Below, piece by piece: positions 36,063-47,471 of a stretch of DNA of 64,000 nucleotides. This stretch comes from Notolepis coatsorum. Lineage: Eukaryota; Chordata; Actinopteri; Aulopiformes; Paralepididae. The DNA lies in NCBI GenBank assembly GCA_963971535.1, contig OZ020588.1, forward strand, positions 124,039,943-124,103,942, in the 5' to 3' direction. The notes under the pieces were generated by a model. It searched no databases and had not been told where the DNA came from. It saw only the letters and a list, made by a program, of their open reading frames with translations. Position 1 is the first letter of the stretch; each line of letters begins with the position of its first letter. A program made the position numbers and the translations under genes.

Positions 36063-36940
36063 TGTTGTCTGTAAAGTTTTTTTTTATCCAGAGTAACTTG
36101 GTGATCCTTTTCTGTGTTTTATTAAATAATGATTTTCAGATGTTGAGAAATGGTCAAACTTATCCAAATATGGTATTTTCATGGAGAACAGTGCAGCTGC
36201 AACAGATAGCACTTTAGTGATACTTTTCTGTAATCCAAAAAGAATAAAAATTGTTTTATTTTTATTGATTTTTTATCTCAAGGCCCCCCCTGTCATGCCT
36301 CTGCGCCCCACACTTTGAGAAACACTGCCTTAAACAATGGAGGGCAATCTGATTTTAATGGGAAGGAGCTGGCTCAGGAGTTGGAAAATTTGATGTGATT
36401 GATGACTTTGCAGCGAGGAAGGCCAGAAGAATTGCACTGTAAATGGAAACCAGTAGGAGCATAATAGGCTAACCTTGAAGTGTGATGATAGGGAGTGGAA
36501 TGTAAATAGTTCTTTAGACAAAGTGAATTTGTAATTTTTATTTATTTGTTTATTTAGCATATTATATTTTGATTATATATGTGTAACATATTTTACAATA
36601 CATCATTTTCTTTTAAAGCAAATTTGCACGTTATTTTATTGTTTGTTATTGTTATTATTATTATTGATTGTTAGCTAAGTTGTTTGTTTTAATTATTTAG
36701 TGTGCACTTTACATTTCATCTTAATTTTTAATTATTTAGTGTGCACTTTACATTTCATCTTAATTTTCTTTGAAAGCAAATTTGCACATTATTTTATTGT
36801 TTGTTATTGTTATTATTATTATTGTGTTAGCTAAGTTGTTTATTTGTTTTAATTCTTTAGTGTGCACTTTACATTTATTCTTAGCTCTTGTTCTTGCTTG
36901 TAAAACATAAAGGTGCAGTACTTTACTGTATAACTGTTAA

Positions 36941-36999
36941 CCCTTTCACTGCCACACGACGGCGGGTTAACCTTCTGTGTATTGTCACAGTGAAAAGGG
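36941..36999. mobile_element. 59-bp piggyBac-like micro-element
   Basis: TTAA at 36937-36940 and 37000-37003. The left end CCCTTTCACTGCCACACGAC is identical to the 74-bp copy at 32619; the right end is diverged (gtcacagtgaaaaggg). Confidence 0.7.
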
Positions 37000-37079
37000 T
37001 TAACCGGTTGGTAGCGCGGCGATGTTTTGATTTTTGGGGGGGGGGGGGGGGGGGCAGTGGTAGTGGTGATTTTTATCCT

Positions 37080-37545
37080 TAAGTCATTGCTAGGTAAGCT
37101 GCCCTTATATATCTCCAGACTTCTGTCCTTTTATACTTGCTTTTTTAATACCAGACGAGCAGCAAATGGGATGCTGTTAAATGTTCCTTTGATGCAGTCA
37201 GAGCTTGGTAAAGCTGCATTCTCCCACTATGCTCCCTTTTTATGGAATACGCTGCAAGTGAAACTTTGTCTACAGGCACTTCCTACTGTGAATGCTTTTA
37301 AAGGTATGCTACGATTAGCCCTTTATGAAACATGTAACTGTTTTACCTGATGCTATTGTTGATGTGATTATGCTCCTTGCCATTGCACAAATGACCCTCT
37401 GTATTTATATTTGAATTGTATGTTTTTTGTTTAATGCCCTGTTTTATGTTGAAACTTGTTGTGTGCTGTGTTGGTCAGGACTCCCTGGAAGAAGATATCT
37501 TGTATCTCAATGGGACATTCCTGGATAAATAAAGGATAAATAAAA
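37080..37545 (+). mobile_element. LINE 3' end with ORF2 C-terminal remnant
   Basis: The + strand codes LPLYISRLLSFYTCFFNTRR, VPLMQSELGKAAFSHYAPFL and WNTLQVKLCLQALPTVNAFK, ending at TGA 37350. A 3' region follows and a ggataaataaa repeat tail at 37523-37545. 5'-truncated; a G-run at 37037-37054 lies just upstream. Confidence 0.75.
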
Positions 37546-37591
37546 AAAGTGGTGAACCTTGCCTAGGGCGCCAAATGTGCTAGGTCTGCCC

Positions 37592-39136
37592 CAGTAGCGG
37601 CCGCTGCCGCTGGTGCCTTGTAGGTCGCAGTTCTCGTTAATAGGTCGAGTTGAAAATGTAATGCTCTGAGATGCTCTGGAGCAATCTCTCTCTGTCTCTC
37701 GGATCAATCAAATCAAATAATTAACACATGTATGTTGTCATTTTAAACAACTCACCATTCATTCATTATGCATCAGCAGCAACACAAACACGCACAGCTC
37801 TCTCTCTCTCTCTCGCTCTCTCTCTCTCTCGCTCTCTCTCTCTCAGATGATGTCAGATCCATTCAATATTAAACACATTTGTAAAGCTCGTTATTTTAAA
37901 CAAGTTACCATTCATTGTCTGAGTGGTTATGTCCCACATGCCGCGAAATTAGAGAGAGAGAGCGAGAGCGAGAGAGAGAGAGAGAGAGAGAGAGCATTTT
38001 AGTAAAGTTACATTTTCAACAAGATTGCTGCTATTTAAACACTTCATGGAAACGGGGTAACGTTAACCTTATGTCGACTGTAGTATTGTATGACCTCGAC
38101 ATAACGTTTAAACGTTAACGTTACTCCGTTTCCATGCAGTAATTATAAAAGTGGCGAGCTAAGCTAACGGAGCTAACAGCTAGCAGTAGCTGTAACGTTA
38201 CAACGTTATGCGGCATCAGTAGACAACGTATCATGTATTAAACTAGAGTTAAGATCGCTAATCTACCTTGTTGTTGGCTTGTTGATAAAGTATATCCACT
38301 CCATGGCATTGTCCATCCAGCCTGTGTTGATGTCCATCCATTGTCCATACATGTCTCTCCACACTGCATCCATATATAGCTTGTTGCATCCAACAAGCTG
38401 TGTGAGTGAAGAGCTGTGTCTTTGTCCATTTCCGCCTCGAACAGCCTGCAAACTACCTGGCATTCTATCGCCATGCTCTAAGACAAACTCTAACCTTAAC
38501 CAACTTTGAAAGAGTGCCTAAGCTCAGTGTAGTTGCTGTTGTTGTTGACGAGTCGACTGAACTGCTGTTGCTGAACTTGCTGTGTTGCATTCTCTCTGTA
38601 AGCCAACCCGAGAAATGCGGCTATGGAAAAAAACTGGCATCGCGTCGGCCAATCAGAGAGCGTCTCCACGAAAATGCGGCTATGGAAAATACTTCACGGA
38701 AGTTCACGCGGCTGCCTAGACCGCTTCAAATCGTGCTCGGATTCCAACATAATAGTCATATTTCAACGCACAACGCCGTATGCACTGATTGGCTGTGACT
38801 GAGACAGCGATCAAACTGTGACGCGCACTCAGAGCGCTATCGCTTCTAGCCCGGGCGAGAAATACGAAAAAATAAAAAAAATAAAAAAAACGTGATGTCA
38901 CTTCCTGCTTTGGAAAACGAGTGTTTTTTAATTGCGATAATAACGTTATATTGTGCATTGGAAACACAAACATACTTAAAATGAGTAAATATTATTAATT
39001 TTAAACATGTTTATATTATTTATAGGGCTATAAAACAAAAAAACTAAAAACGTATTTGTCTTGTTCTCTCATATAACCAGGGTAGGAGCTGAGGGGGGGC
39101 GGCGCCCGAGCGCCCCTAGTGGTAGAGCCGCCACTG
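37592..39136. mobile_element. hAT-C: non-autonomous hAT inserted in the right end of hAT-A
   Basis: Ends CAGTAGCGGCCG and GAGCCGCCACTG. The perfect 8-bp duplication gtctgccc is at 37584-37591 and 39137-39144, and these bases belong to the right terminal repeat of hAT-A. The inner part shares 37930-38160 with 52560-52740 (inverted) and 38712-39136 with the loop at 16668-17094. It has CT and GA runs and no clear transposase. Confidence 0.93.
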
Positions 39137-39147
39137 GTCTGCCCCTG

Positions 39148-39326
39148 CCTGCATGAGTACTGCACCACCACCATGAAGCCTCTGACTGTAGCACTGGACA
39201 TTTTACAAGGTGACTGTCCTTATGGAACTTTACTACCCACACTTGAAGTGCTGATGCAGAATACCCTTGCTCTGAAGGACACCCTCTCCAAGACGACTGC
39301 AGGCCTTCCAGATGCCATAGTGCAGG
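39148..39326 (+). pseudogene. hAT/ZBED-like transposase (host gene piece 3)
   Basis: Continues piece 2 in frame: EYCTTTMKPLTVALDILQGD, CPYGTLLPTLEVLMQNTLAL and KTTAGLPDAIVQ. These are typical central hAT transposase residues. The last bases cagg (39323-39326) are the target of the LTR element and are repeated at 46992-46995. CAG followed there by GTATGT looks like an exon end. Confidence 0.85.
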
Positions 39327-40504
39327 TGTAGTAAATTCCCACAGACTTTCTACAATAATTTGAGGTTATTGTAGCACAATACAATGAGATTGATTATCTG
39401 GAAGGAGGAGGAAAGATTCATACTTGATAGAATTGTTGGTCTCCTCATCAGACTTTAGCAGATGAGGAATAAAACGTGTAAGCCAGACAAACCAGAATTG
39501 TAGTTCAACTCAGCTGATTTATTTGATCAGAGCCAGGAGTCCAAGGTGAATAGAACAAAGGATTTATCAGAAAACATCAACATGGCTGCTGTGTACAGGA
39601 ATCAACAATCAGGTTTGCATCTCAAACCTAAATACTGCACATCAAACAGTCACTTGGTTAACATAATTTGAACATACATTGACTATGCTGTACACATTTA
39701 TACATGAGTAAATCTGGTTTCAGATATTAAGGATTTACACTAAACTTTAAACAACAAATGGTGTTTTCCCATGATTTACTCACGTAAAATGCAATCAGCT
39801 CACAGTAGTCTCTGGGTGGACGAAGCGGTGGAGCCCCCAGACCCCCTGTGGTTGGGTCCGGCCTGAGAGCTCCCGAATTACAATTTGTCTCTTCCTTATA
39901 TCCTATCATGTCTAGCCAAAATAGCACTATTACAGTTGATCCAATCATGTGGTTGCCCCCACCTCTGGGTTTCTCTGGGGGGGAGGCCGGCTGCCCCCCC
40001 CTTTGATCTCCTGTGTGGATCTTGACTCAATACCCAGAGGGGCCGCTAGTGGCCCCCGTCATTGTCTTCCTGATGGGTCTGTCCCAACAGAAATCTCCTC
40101 TTAAATGAATAATATATAACTTTAACATTCCTTCTATATGGCTATAGATGTCTAATATCATCCAAGTACAGTCAGTGCTTTCTAAGACTGATACCAGACA
40201 TCATATGAGACCTTTTGATACTAAACAGTTGATTAAGAGATTGTCCTGTCTTATAATGTCAGAGCCAGTATGAGGTCTCTGGTTAGACCAGCTGTGCTCT
40301 GCGGTAATCTGGTCACAGTAGGTGTGACTTTTGTCTCTTTGTTCTGAGTACATTTGTTAGTGGGGGTTTATTGACTATTTCTGTAACACCAGTATCACTT
40401 AAAACACCCTCTACTGTTGAAAGGGCACACATTCCTTTTTGCAGTATGGTTCTCTAATTTATTCACACATATTATTTATGAAATTCCAAGGCAATATTAC
40501 CACA
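39327..40504 (-). repeat. 3' LTR of the LARD-like element
   Basis: 1178 bp. On the - strand a TATA-like gatataagg lies at 39894-39902 and an AATAAA within about 39516-39525, in the order expected for promoter then polyadenylation signal. Same length as the 5' LTR. Confidence 0.9.
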
Positions 40505-42417
40505 TTCCCCACTTTGGCAATTCACATTGTCATATACTGTATATTGACTTGATTTTCATACTAACCATACATAATAAGATTCATTTTTTCCCAAAATTAA
40601 AATTCATTTTTTTTTTTCAAAATTTCTCAATTTTTTTTTTCTTTTTCCATTTTTCTTTGGTACATCTCATCAATTTTTGCCTTCTTGTCTTCTTCTTTTC
40701 TTTCCCACATTTCCCCTGACTATGGCCCCCTCCCGGGGAATCCAAATGACCCATTCATCCAGATCCCCAATTAACCTACTCTGCCCTCATGATCCAGTGT
40801 TTACCACCTACTATCATTGGGCTTTGTTCCTCTGGGCTCACAGCCAGAGGCCTATTTGTTGAAAACAATTAAAACAATTTAATCTAAACATTACACATTT
40901 CAAATAAAACACAATTTTTTAAAATTATGGTATCCGTTTACATGATCTGGGGAGACACAGAAATTAGTTATTCATTCTTTCATACATTTTGCTTCTCCTC
41001 TCCTGTTAATTCCTTTTCCAAGTCAGCCCAATCACATTTTGCATAATCAACTCAGTTGGTCTTCTCACCTCTCCCCCCTTTTATGAACATCCCTATGGAC
41101 ATAAACCTTACCACCTCTGCGCACAGACGGACAGGGAGGGCGGAGCAGCACCCAAGGGAAAAAGAATTTCACCAGAAATTACCGGCCATAACCTACACCT
41201 AATCCCCTACCTATGTGTATGTGTTTAGTTCAGTACTCTTGCGTTGTGTCATAATCTATACCAGTTGTTACCGTTCAGTCACCTCCCGTCCAACAATCAC
41301 ACAGAGGCCCTTGTTCAACGCTTTGGTTGCACAGTCTCCGACCGTTTTCGCCCCCCCCCCCCTCCACCCCATGTCGGCCAGCCTCAGCTGAAGCCAACGT
41401 TTGTAGGCCTGGACCTTGTCATATTCTGTCCCATGACTGTATCTCCATGGATCTACAGACGAACGACTCCGTCAGTCTGGAGGTATGTCTCAACCTCCGG
41501 CCTTTGTATCCGGGGCTATATTGAAGGAGGGGCCGCAAGCGACCTCTTTCCACAGTCCAACAACCTCCCACAGGAACTGACTGAACGGGTTCACACCATC
41601 GTGTCATAATCTAATGAAATGTATTCCTACACATTTTCCCCATGATCCCTCCACTTGTGATGGTCCATCCTCCCTCTCCGACTGAACTGCAAGGGAACAA
41701 GAACACAAAACAAATTTTCTTTACACAATATGTCAAATATTTCTCAAGAGAAACCAAATGTTTAACCATTATGCAAACGTAATGGGACCACTTAACTGCC
41801 ATCGATCTGTCCCAATGCATCTCACGCTCCAACAGTCCTCTCACCAGATCATGACAGAGAAACAACAAACGAGGGCAAATAATCAAAAAAACATTCCAAC
41901 AGATGTGAAAGCCAATCAAATGAAATTAACCAGCTCCAACCGCAGACCACCTTAATGGTTATTTAGAAAGAAAAGAAAAGAAATCAAAACTCTACATCTA
42001 AACCTTTCATAACCAAAACAGTAAACCAATACATCTCCTCACCCAACCGTACCATTCACACATGTCAGTGACTTTGACACCTCTTAAGCCAGCACATTCT
42101 CTTTCTACAGGCTCCATCCACACCCATTCAGGCCACACAACATAGATTAAAAATAGAAAAGAAATCTAAAAATTTAACTTCAATACCTCATCCCTACAAA
42201 ACATTCAACAGAAATCAAATCAAATGAAAGTAATAAAGACAAACTCCTTCAGTAAAACAAATGATATGAAACAAATGATAATGGTATAACCCAAGTGGTT
42301 CGATACACTCCTTACCTAAACACATTTTGTTATTTTTAAGACTAGTTTCACCTTAAGTGAAAGCTAAGTTGTGTGTGTGTATGCATGTGTGATCAAATTG
42401 TGTGAATGTGTCTGTGT

Positions 42418-42458
<41 letters not shown>

Positions 42459-45400
42459 TGCGTGTGTGTGTGTCTGTGTGTGTGTGTGTGTGTGTGTATG
42501 GGTAATGTAAGGCAGAACATGGGGCCCATCCCCCGCTCAAGCACCCACTGAAATCAAAAGACACTCAGCTCATCCTCACATTTCTAGGTAAACACTCATA
42601 AACAAAGCCATTCACGCTTGTTTCACTCATGCATCAAAACTCTCTCATTCAACACACACATTTAACTCATTAATCATCAATCAGGTCCACAGACAACGTT
42701 AGTTTCCCTTCCTTCCTGCTCTCAGCTGTCTCCAGGCTAAACACAATCTACCCTTATTTCTGCACTCCTACCCTCACTTCAAAGATGGACTGGACCCATC
42801 TTAAATTTAGAACCATCCCTGCCGTCCAGTGCACAGACAGTTTCAAATTATTCCCTTATCAACCAGTTAACTTTCATAAGTCATAACCCCAAATGAATGC
42901 CACTTTCTTGATTGTCTCACTCACTTAACCCAGCTGTGTTCTGTATTAGCAACTGTCTCCTGCATCTTCACCTCTGACCTCTCTCATCCTGTTGCATCTA
43001 ATCTCTCTCATCCTGTCATAAAAGAACAGCTATTGTAAGCAGCTGTACATCCTGACCCCCCTTGGGCATATTGGCCCGCCTCAAAAGGATTCCTACCCCC
43101 CTGGGTAATATAACCTTCTCAACTTTTGCCTCTTTCATGACCCATGCATACAGTCTCCCCTGAGCACAAAGGCTTTTGACACAAAGACCCTATCTTCTCA
43201 CTTCATGAAATAACCTTCATCTGTAAATCATTAAATGGTTAATCACACTTCTCATCTTCCCAGAGGCAAGCCGCCCCCAGGTTCTTGAATTAATCACACA
43301 TTCCCAGGGAGAAGGTCAACCCCCTCCCCAGCGTATAAAATTATTAAGGATTAATAAAAACAATCATGTCGATCACTGTAAACACAACCATATCAAAACG
43401 TGTCATCTTCAGCAAGCCTCCATCAATAAATTATCCTACAAGTCGGAGGCCTGTGTCAACATTTCAACAGTGTATTAAAGATTTAATAATCTAAAACAAG
43501 CATCAACACATGTCTTAACCATATTAACAGTGTATTAACGATTTAACCAATTACACCAGCATCAACAGATTCCAACCTAGCAATGCAAATAAAATATACC
43601 CCAACAAGCCTACATCACTAAATTATCATCCCCATGATCTAAAGACTTGCAGCAAACATTAATCTAAACATCATCCTATTTAAATCAATGGTGTCATTAA
43701 AGCTATAACAAGTATCAACATCTGACATTTCAACATCAATGCATTCTATACAAGCATCTTAATTCAAGCTACATAAAACACAACATCATTATTCCAAGCT
43801 TACAATTGTACATGCTACACAAATTAAAAATATCCTCTTACCCGTTATTTCTATCCCCTGAGCGAACTATACCGAATGCACCAGACCCAATCCACGTTGT
43901 ACCGCGCATGCGCAGTGGCAACCGAAGCGACTGTTAACGTTGCTATGACAACCAAGGTCTGCCACGACAACATGCCCCGATATTCATAATCTGCCACGAC
44001 ATTCATAATCTGCCACGACATTCATCCCGTTATCCATCACGTTATCTACCCCTTCCCCAACATCGGCCTCAAAACTCGAAACGTGACATATGCCGCCCCC
44101 AAACGCCACAAAACAACGGCATGCAAGCTAACTAGCTTTAGCCAGCTCTAATGCGACGTTCAAGGCCCTCACGGGAGCCGTGCCTTTCAAGATCCGTTCA
44201 TCCACGCAATTCGCTCAGTACCAACCAAAGCATAAACAATTCACACAAGCCTAAAATAGCCAACCACTCTAACAGAAAATAATTTTTAAAACATTTACAC
44301 CGACCAACGCCGCACATATAGTTCAACACGAATCCTTTCTCCTACCTACTCCGCCTCACTCCATAGCACCGCGAACGTTACATACTCTCCACAACCCTAT
44401 GACGTCACCAAGCAGCGAATCCCTAATATCATATTATACCATCGTTACTGCATTAATAATAACCCTCAAAACGGCCACAATTTCGCCACCCTGCGTCTCA
44501 ACCGCCTCTTACTTGTAATCGCCGCCACAGTGTTTAATCAATTCTCCCATAACGCCATCGTAACGTCCCCAGTTTCACCGTGGACTTTTCCACAGAGCTA
44601 AGCCAGCCAGCCCCAGCCACCAGCAGGGACTCGCCTCAAACATATGTCCGTTGGCCATTAAAATATCATAACAAAACAACAATAAGCTCCCACGTTTCGC
44701 CAATCATTCATAACCATAGCCATAGCCCCCCATACAATTCCTAACCATAGCCATAGTCCCCATACAACCATTAAGTACTTTATCAGTCATTTCGACTGAA
44801 TTGTTTTTGTATCACAGCGAACGTAATTAATCAACAGGCCGGTTTCGCTCAAGATTAAAAAGGAATCTCCGGACCCAATTCGATTGTATGCCTAAGAACG
44901 AACACACATCTTCATTTAATTCGGCCGAATAGGTCCCTGCAGACACGTCCCGACTATCACGTGATCAGCCAGCAAACCATTCTATTATTGAGCCTCTTGA
45001 ACACGCCGGCACCCCTACCTTCTATTAATCATTACGTGTTAACCCTGCAATCGCACAGACCAAGTTCCCCGATCATGCAGGGGCCAAACTCATCTTTACC
45101 ATACCTGATTTGCATGTTCTAAATAACAACAGAGCTCTTCTTATACACAGCTCTCTCCCCATTCAGAACAAAAAAATCTTAATCAACCATTACCCGCGCC
45201 CTCTTCCTGAGAATAATTTTTAGGGAATTTATATACTCAGAACGCGCCCCTGTCGTACACAACAGAATAACCGTGCTTCCTAGCAAGAAAAGCCTTTTAC
45301 CTGCCGTCATGCGACGCTATCTCCCTTTACAACATGACCAGATAGTCTGTGCGCCACCAACCTTCTTGGTGCAACTCCCCCGTATAGTTCATAAAGTATA

Positions 45401-45813
45401 TTCCATACGAGTTAACCAACCCCCGTGGCCCGCTGGGCCGAGACCGGCCTCCTGTGTCTGAATGAACATACAAACACAAAAAGCCCACGTTTGCATGTTC
45501 ACTGCACAACAAGCGCGATCGTCATACCTCCGGACATCCTAACCTAAAACACCGCAATCCCCAACCCCGCATGCAAAAACCATATTCACCGTGGGCCCCA
45601 ACAGTGGCGCACACAACCAACCTCCATTCTGTCCCTCTCCCTCCTCCATTCAGACAACAAGCCCATCGTTAATCACTTCAAACGCAGCAACACCCCAGCT
45701 CTTTGCCCCGTGTCCCCAACACACAGCAAGGTCCAGATATGATACATACAACAAGACCCTACCGCACCTTTTCAGGGGGAGACACAAAGGGTAGGGAAGA
45801 ACGGCACCATTTC
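40505..45813. other. Interior of the LARD-like element
   Basis: From 42565 to 45272 there is not even one 60-codon frame on either strand, microsatellite apart. 40505-43850 is A/T-rich with a TG array at 42373-42497. 43860-45800 is richer in CpG with gcgcatgcgcag near 43907. This end is next to the 5' LTR, so it would be the leader. A short + frame at 41244-41609 has no known domain. Confidence 0.7.
42373..42497. repeat. (TG)n microsatellite
   Basis: Interrupted TG run with several TCTG units, inside the LARD-like element. Confidence 0.95.
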
Positions 45814-46991
45814 TGTAGTAAATTCCCACAGACTTTCTACAATAATTTGAGGTTATTGTAGCACAATACAATGAGATTGATTATCTGGAAGGAGGAGGAA
45901 AGATTCATACTTGATAGAATTGTTGGTCTCCTCATCAGACTTTAGCAGATGAGGAATAAAACGTGTAAGCCAGACAAACCAGAATTGTAGTTCAACTCAG
46001 CTGATTTATTTGATCAGAGCCAGGAGTCCAAGGTGAATAGAACAAAGGATTTATCAGAAAACATCAACATGGCTGCTGTGTACAGGAATCAACAATCAGG
46101 TTTGCATCTCAAACCTAAATACTGCACATCAAACAGTCACTTGGTTAACATAATTTGAACATACATTGACTATGCTGTACACATTTATACATGAGTAAAT
46201 CTGGTTTCAGATATTAAGGATTTACACTAAACTTTAAACAACAAATGGTGTTTTCCCATGATTTACTCACGTAAAATGCAATCAGCTCACAGTAGTCTCT
46301 GGGTGGACGAAGCGGTGGAGCCCCCAGACCCCCTGTGGTTGGGTCCGGCCTGAGAGCTCCCGAATTACAATTTGTCTCTTCCTTATATCCTATCATGTCT
46401 AGCCAAAATAGCACTATTACAGTTGATCCAATCATGTGGTTGCCCCCACCTCTGGGTTTCTCTGGGGGGGAGGCCGGCTGCCCCCCCCTTTGATCTCCTG
46501 TGTGGATCTTGACTCAATACCCAGAGGGGCCGCTAGTGGCCCCCGTCATTGTCTTCCTGATGGGTCTGTCCCAACAGAAATCTCCTCTTAAATGAATAAT
46601 ATATAACTTTAACATTCCTTCTATATGGCTATAGATGTCTAATATCATCCAAGTACAGTCAGTGCTTTCTAAGACTGATACCAGACATCATATGAGACCT
46701 TTTGATACTAAACAGTTGATTAATAGATTGTCCTGTCTTATAATGTCAGAGCCAGTATGAGGTCTCTGGTTAGACCAGCTGTGCTCTGCGGTAATCTGGT
46801 CACAGTAGGTGTGACTTTTGTCTCTTTGTTCTGAGTACATTTGTTAGTGGGGGTTTATTGACTATTTCTGTAACACCAGTATCACTTAAAACACCCTCTA
46901 CTGTTGAAAGGGCACACATTCCTTTTTGCAGTATGGTTCTCTAATTTATTCACACATATTATTTATGAAATTCCAAGGCAATATTACCACA
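45814..46991 (-). repeat. 5' LTR of the LARD-like element
   Basis: 1178 bp, no length difference from the partner LTR and one mismatch noticed. The two encode the same shadow frame of 73 codons without change, which illustrates the identity. Confidence 0.9.
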
Positions 46992-47471
46992 CAGGTATGT
47001 TCCACCTTTGAGTTAAACATATTTTGCATTGCACTATTCATGAACATGGAACACCATACTGCAGTATGTAGGTTGTCAGTAGCACACAATAATAAATAAT
47101 AATAGCATAGGAGCAGTACCGTTTAATAGACTAGTCGACTAGTCTCGCACATCCCTAAATAACAATATCAAAATATATTTATCAGGCTATCCACATTAGT
47201 TTTTCCCCAGTGCTGGACAACAAAGATGCCCTTCTCGCAGCTGCCAGTTGTCCAAAGTTTTAACTCCGGTGGCTGAGAGACGAAGGTAGGAAGGAGTAAG
47301 TGAAGGAGCTCCTGACAGAAAAGTGTCGCTCCTACAATGCAGAGGCCTGCCAGTGTCCCCAACCCCAACACATCTGCCAGCGAAGGTGAGCTGGACTTTT
47401 TCTCCTTTGAGGCAGAGCCAGAGGAGGAGACCTACGTGGCAGAAAAGGAGGTGATGGACTACCTAAGGTCA
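46992..47471 (+). pseudogene. hAT/ZBED-like transposase (host gene piece 4, with probable intron)
   Basis: 46992-47187 is non-coding and could be an intron: CAG/GTATGT at the left and tatttatcag at the right. It includes a lone hAT-like end (gtctcgcacatccctaa, 47141-47157). Coding then gives FSPVLDNKDALLAAASCPKF and KLRWLRDEGRKE, the usual hAT region before the dimerisation part, followed in another frame by GELDFFSFEAEPEEETYVAE and EVMDYLR. It is cut at 47471 by an antisense LINE. Confidence 0.7.

Larger units (their letters stand above)
39327..46991 (-). mobile_element. Young LTR retroelement without recognisable genes (LARD-like)
   Basis: Two direct repeats of 1178 bp (39327-40504 and 45814-46991) start TGTAGTAAATTCCC and end AATATTACCACA. 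By eye they differ at one base (g near 40228 against t near 46715). The 4-bp duplication cagg flanks the whole. On the - strand a purine tract AAAGTGGGGAA directly precedes the left LTR, and TGGTGCCGT, a possible primer site resembling the tRNA-His type, lies 4 bases beyond the right LTR. These set the orientation to -. The 5.3-kb interior has no gag, protease, RT, integrase or env that I can see. Confidence 0.88.

Noticed and set aside
39727..39948. 73-codon frame, repeated exactly at 46214-46435, as a conserved gene
   Set aside because: Identity follows from the two near-identical LTRs, not from selection on a protein.
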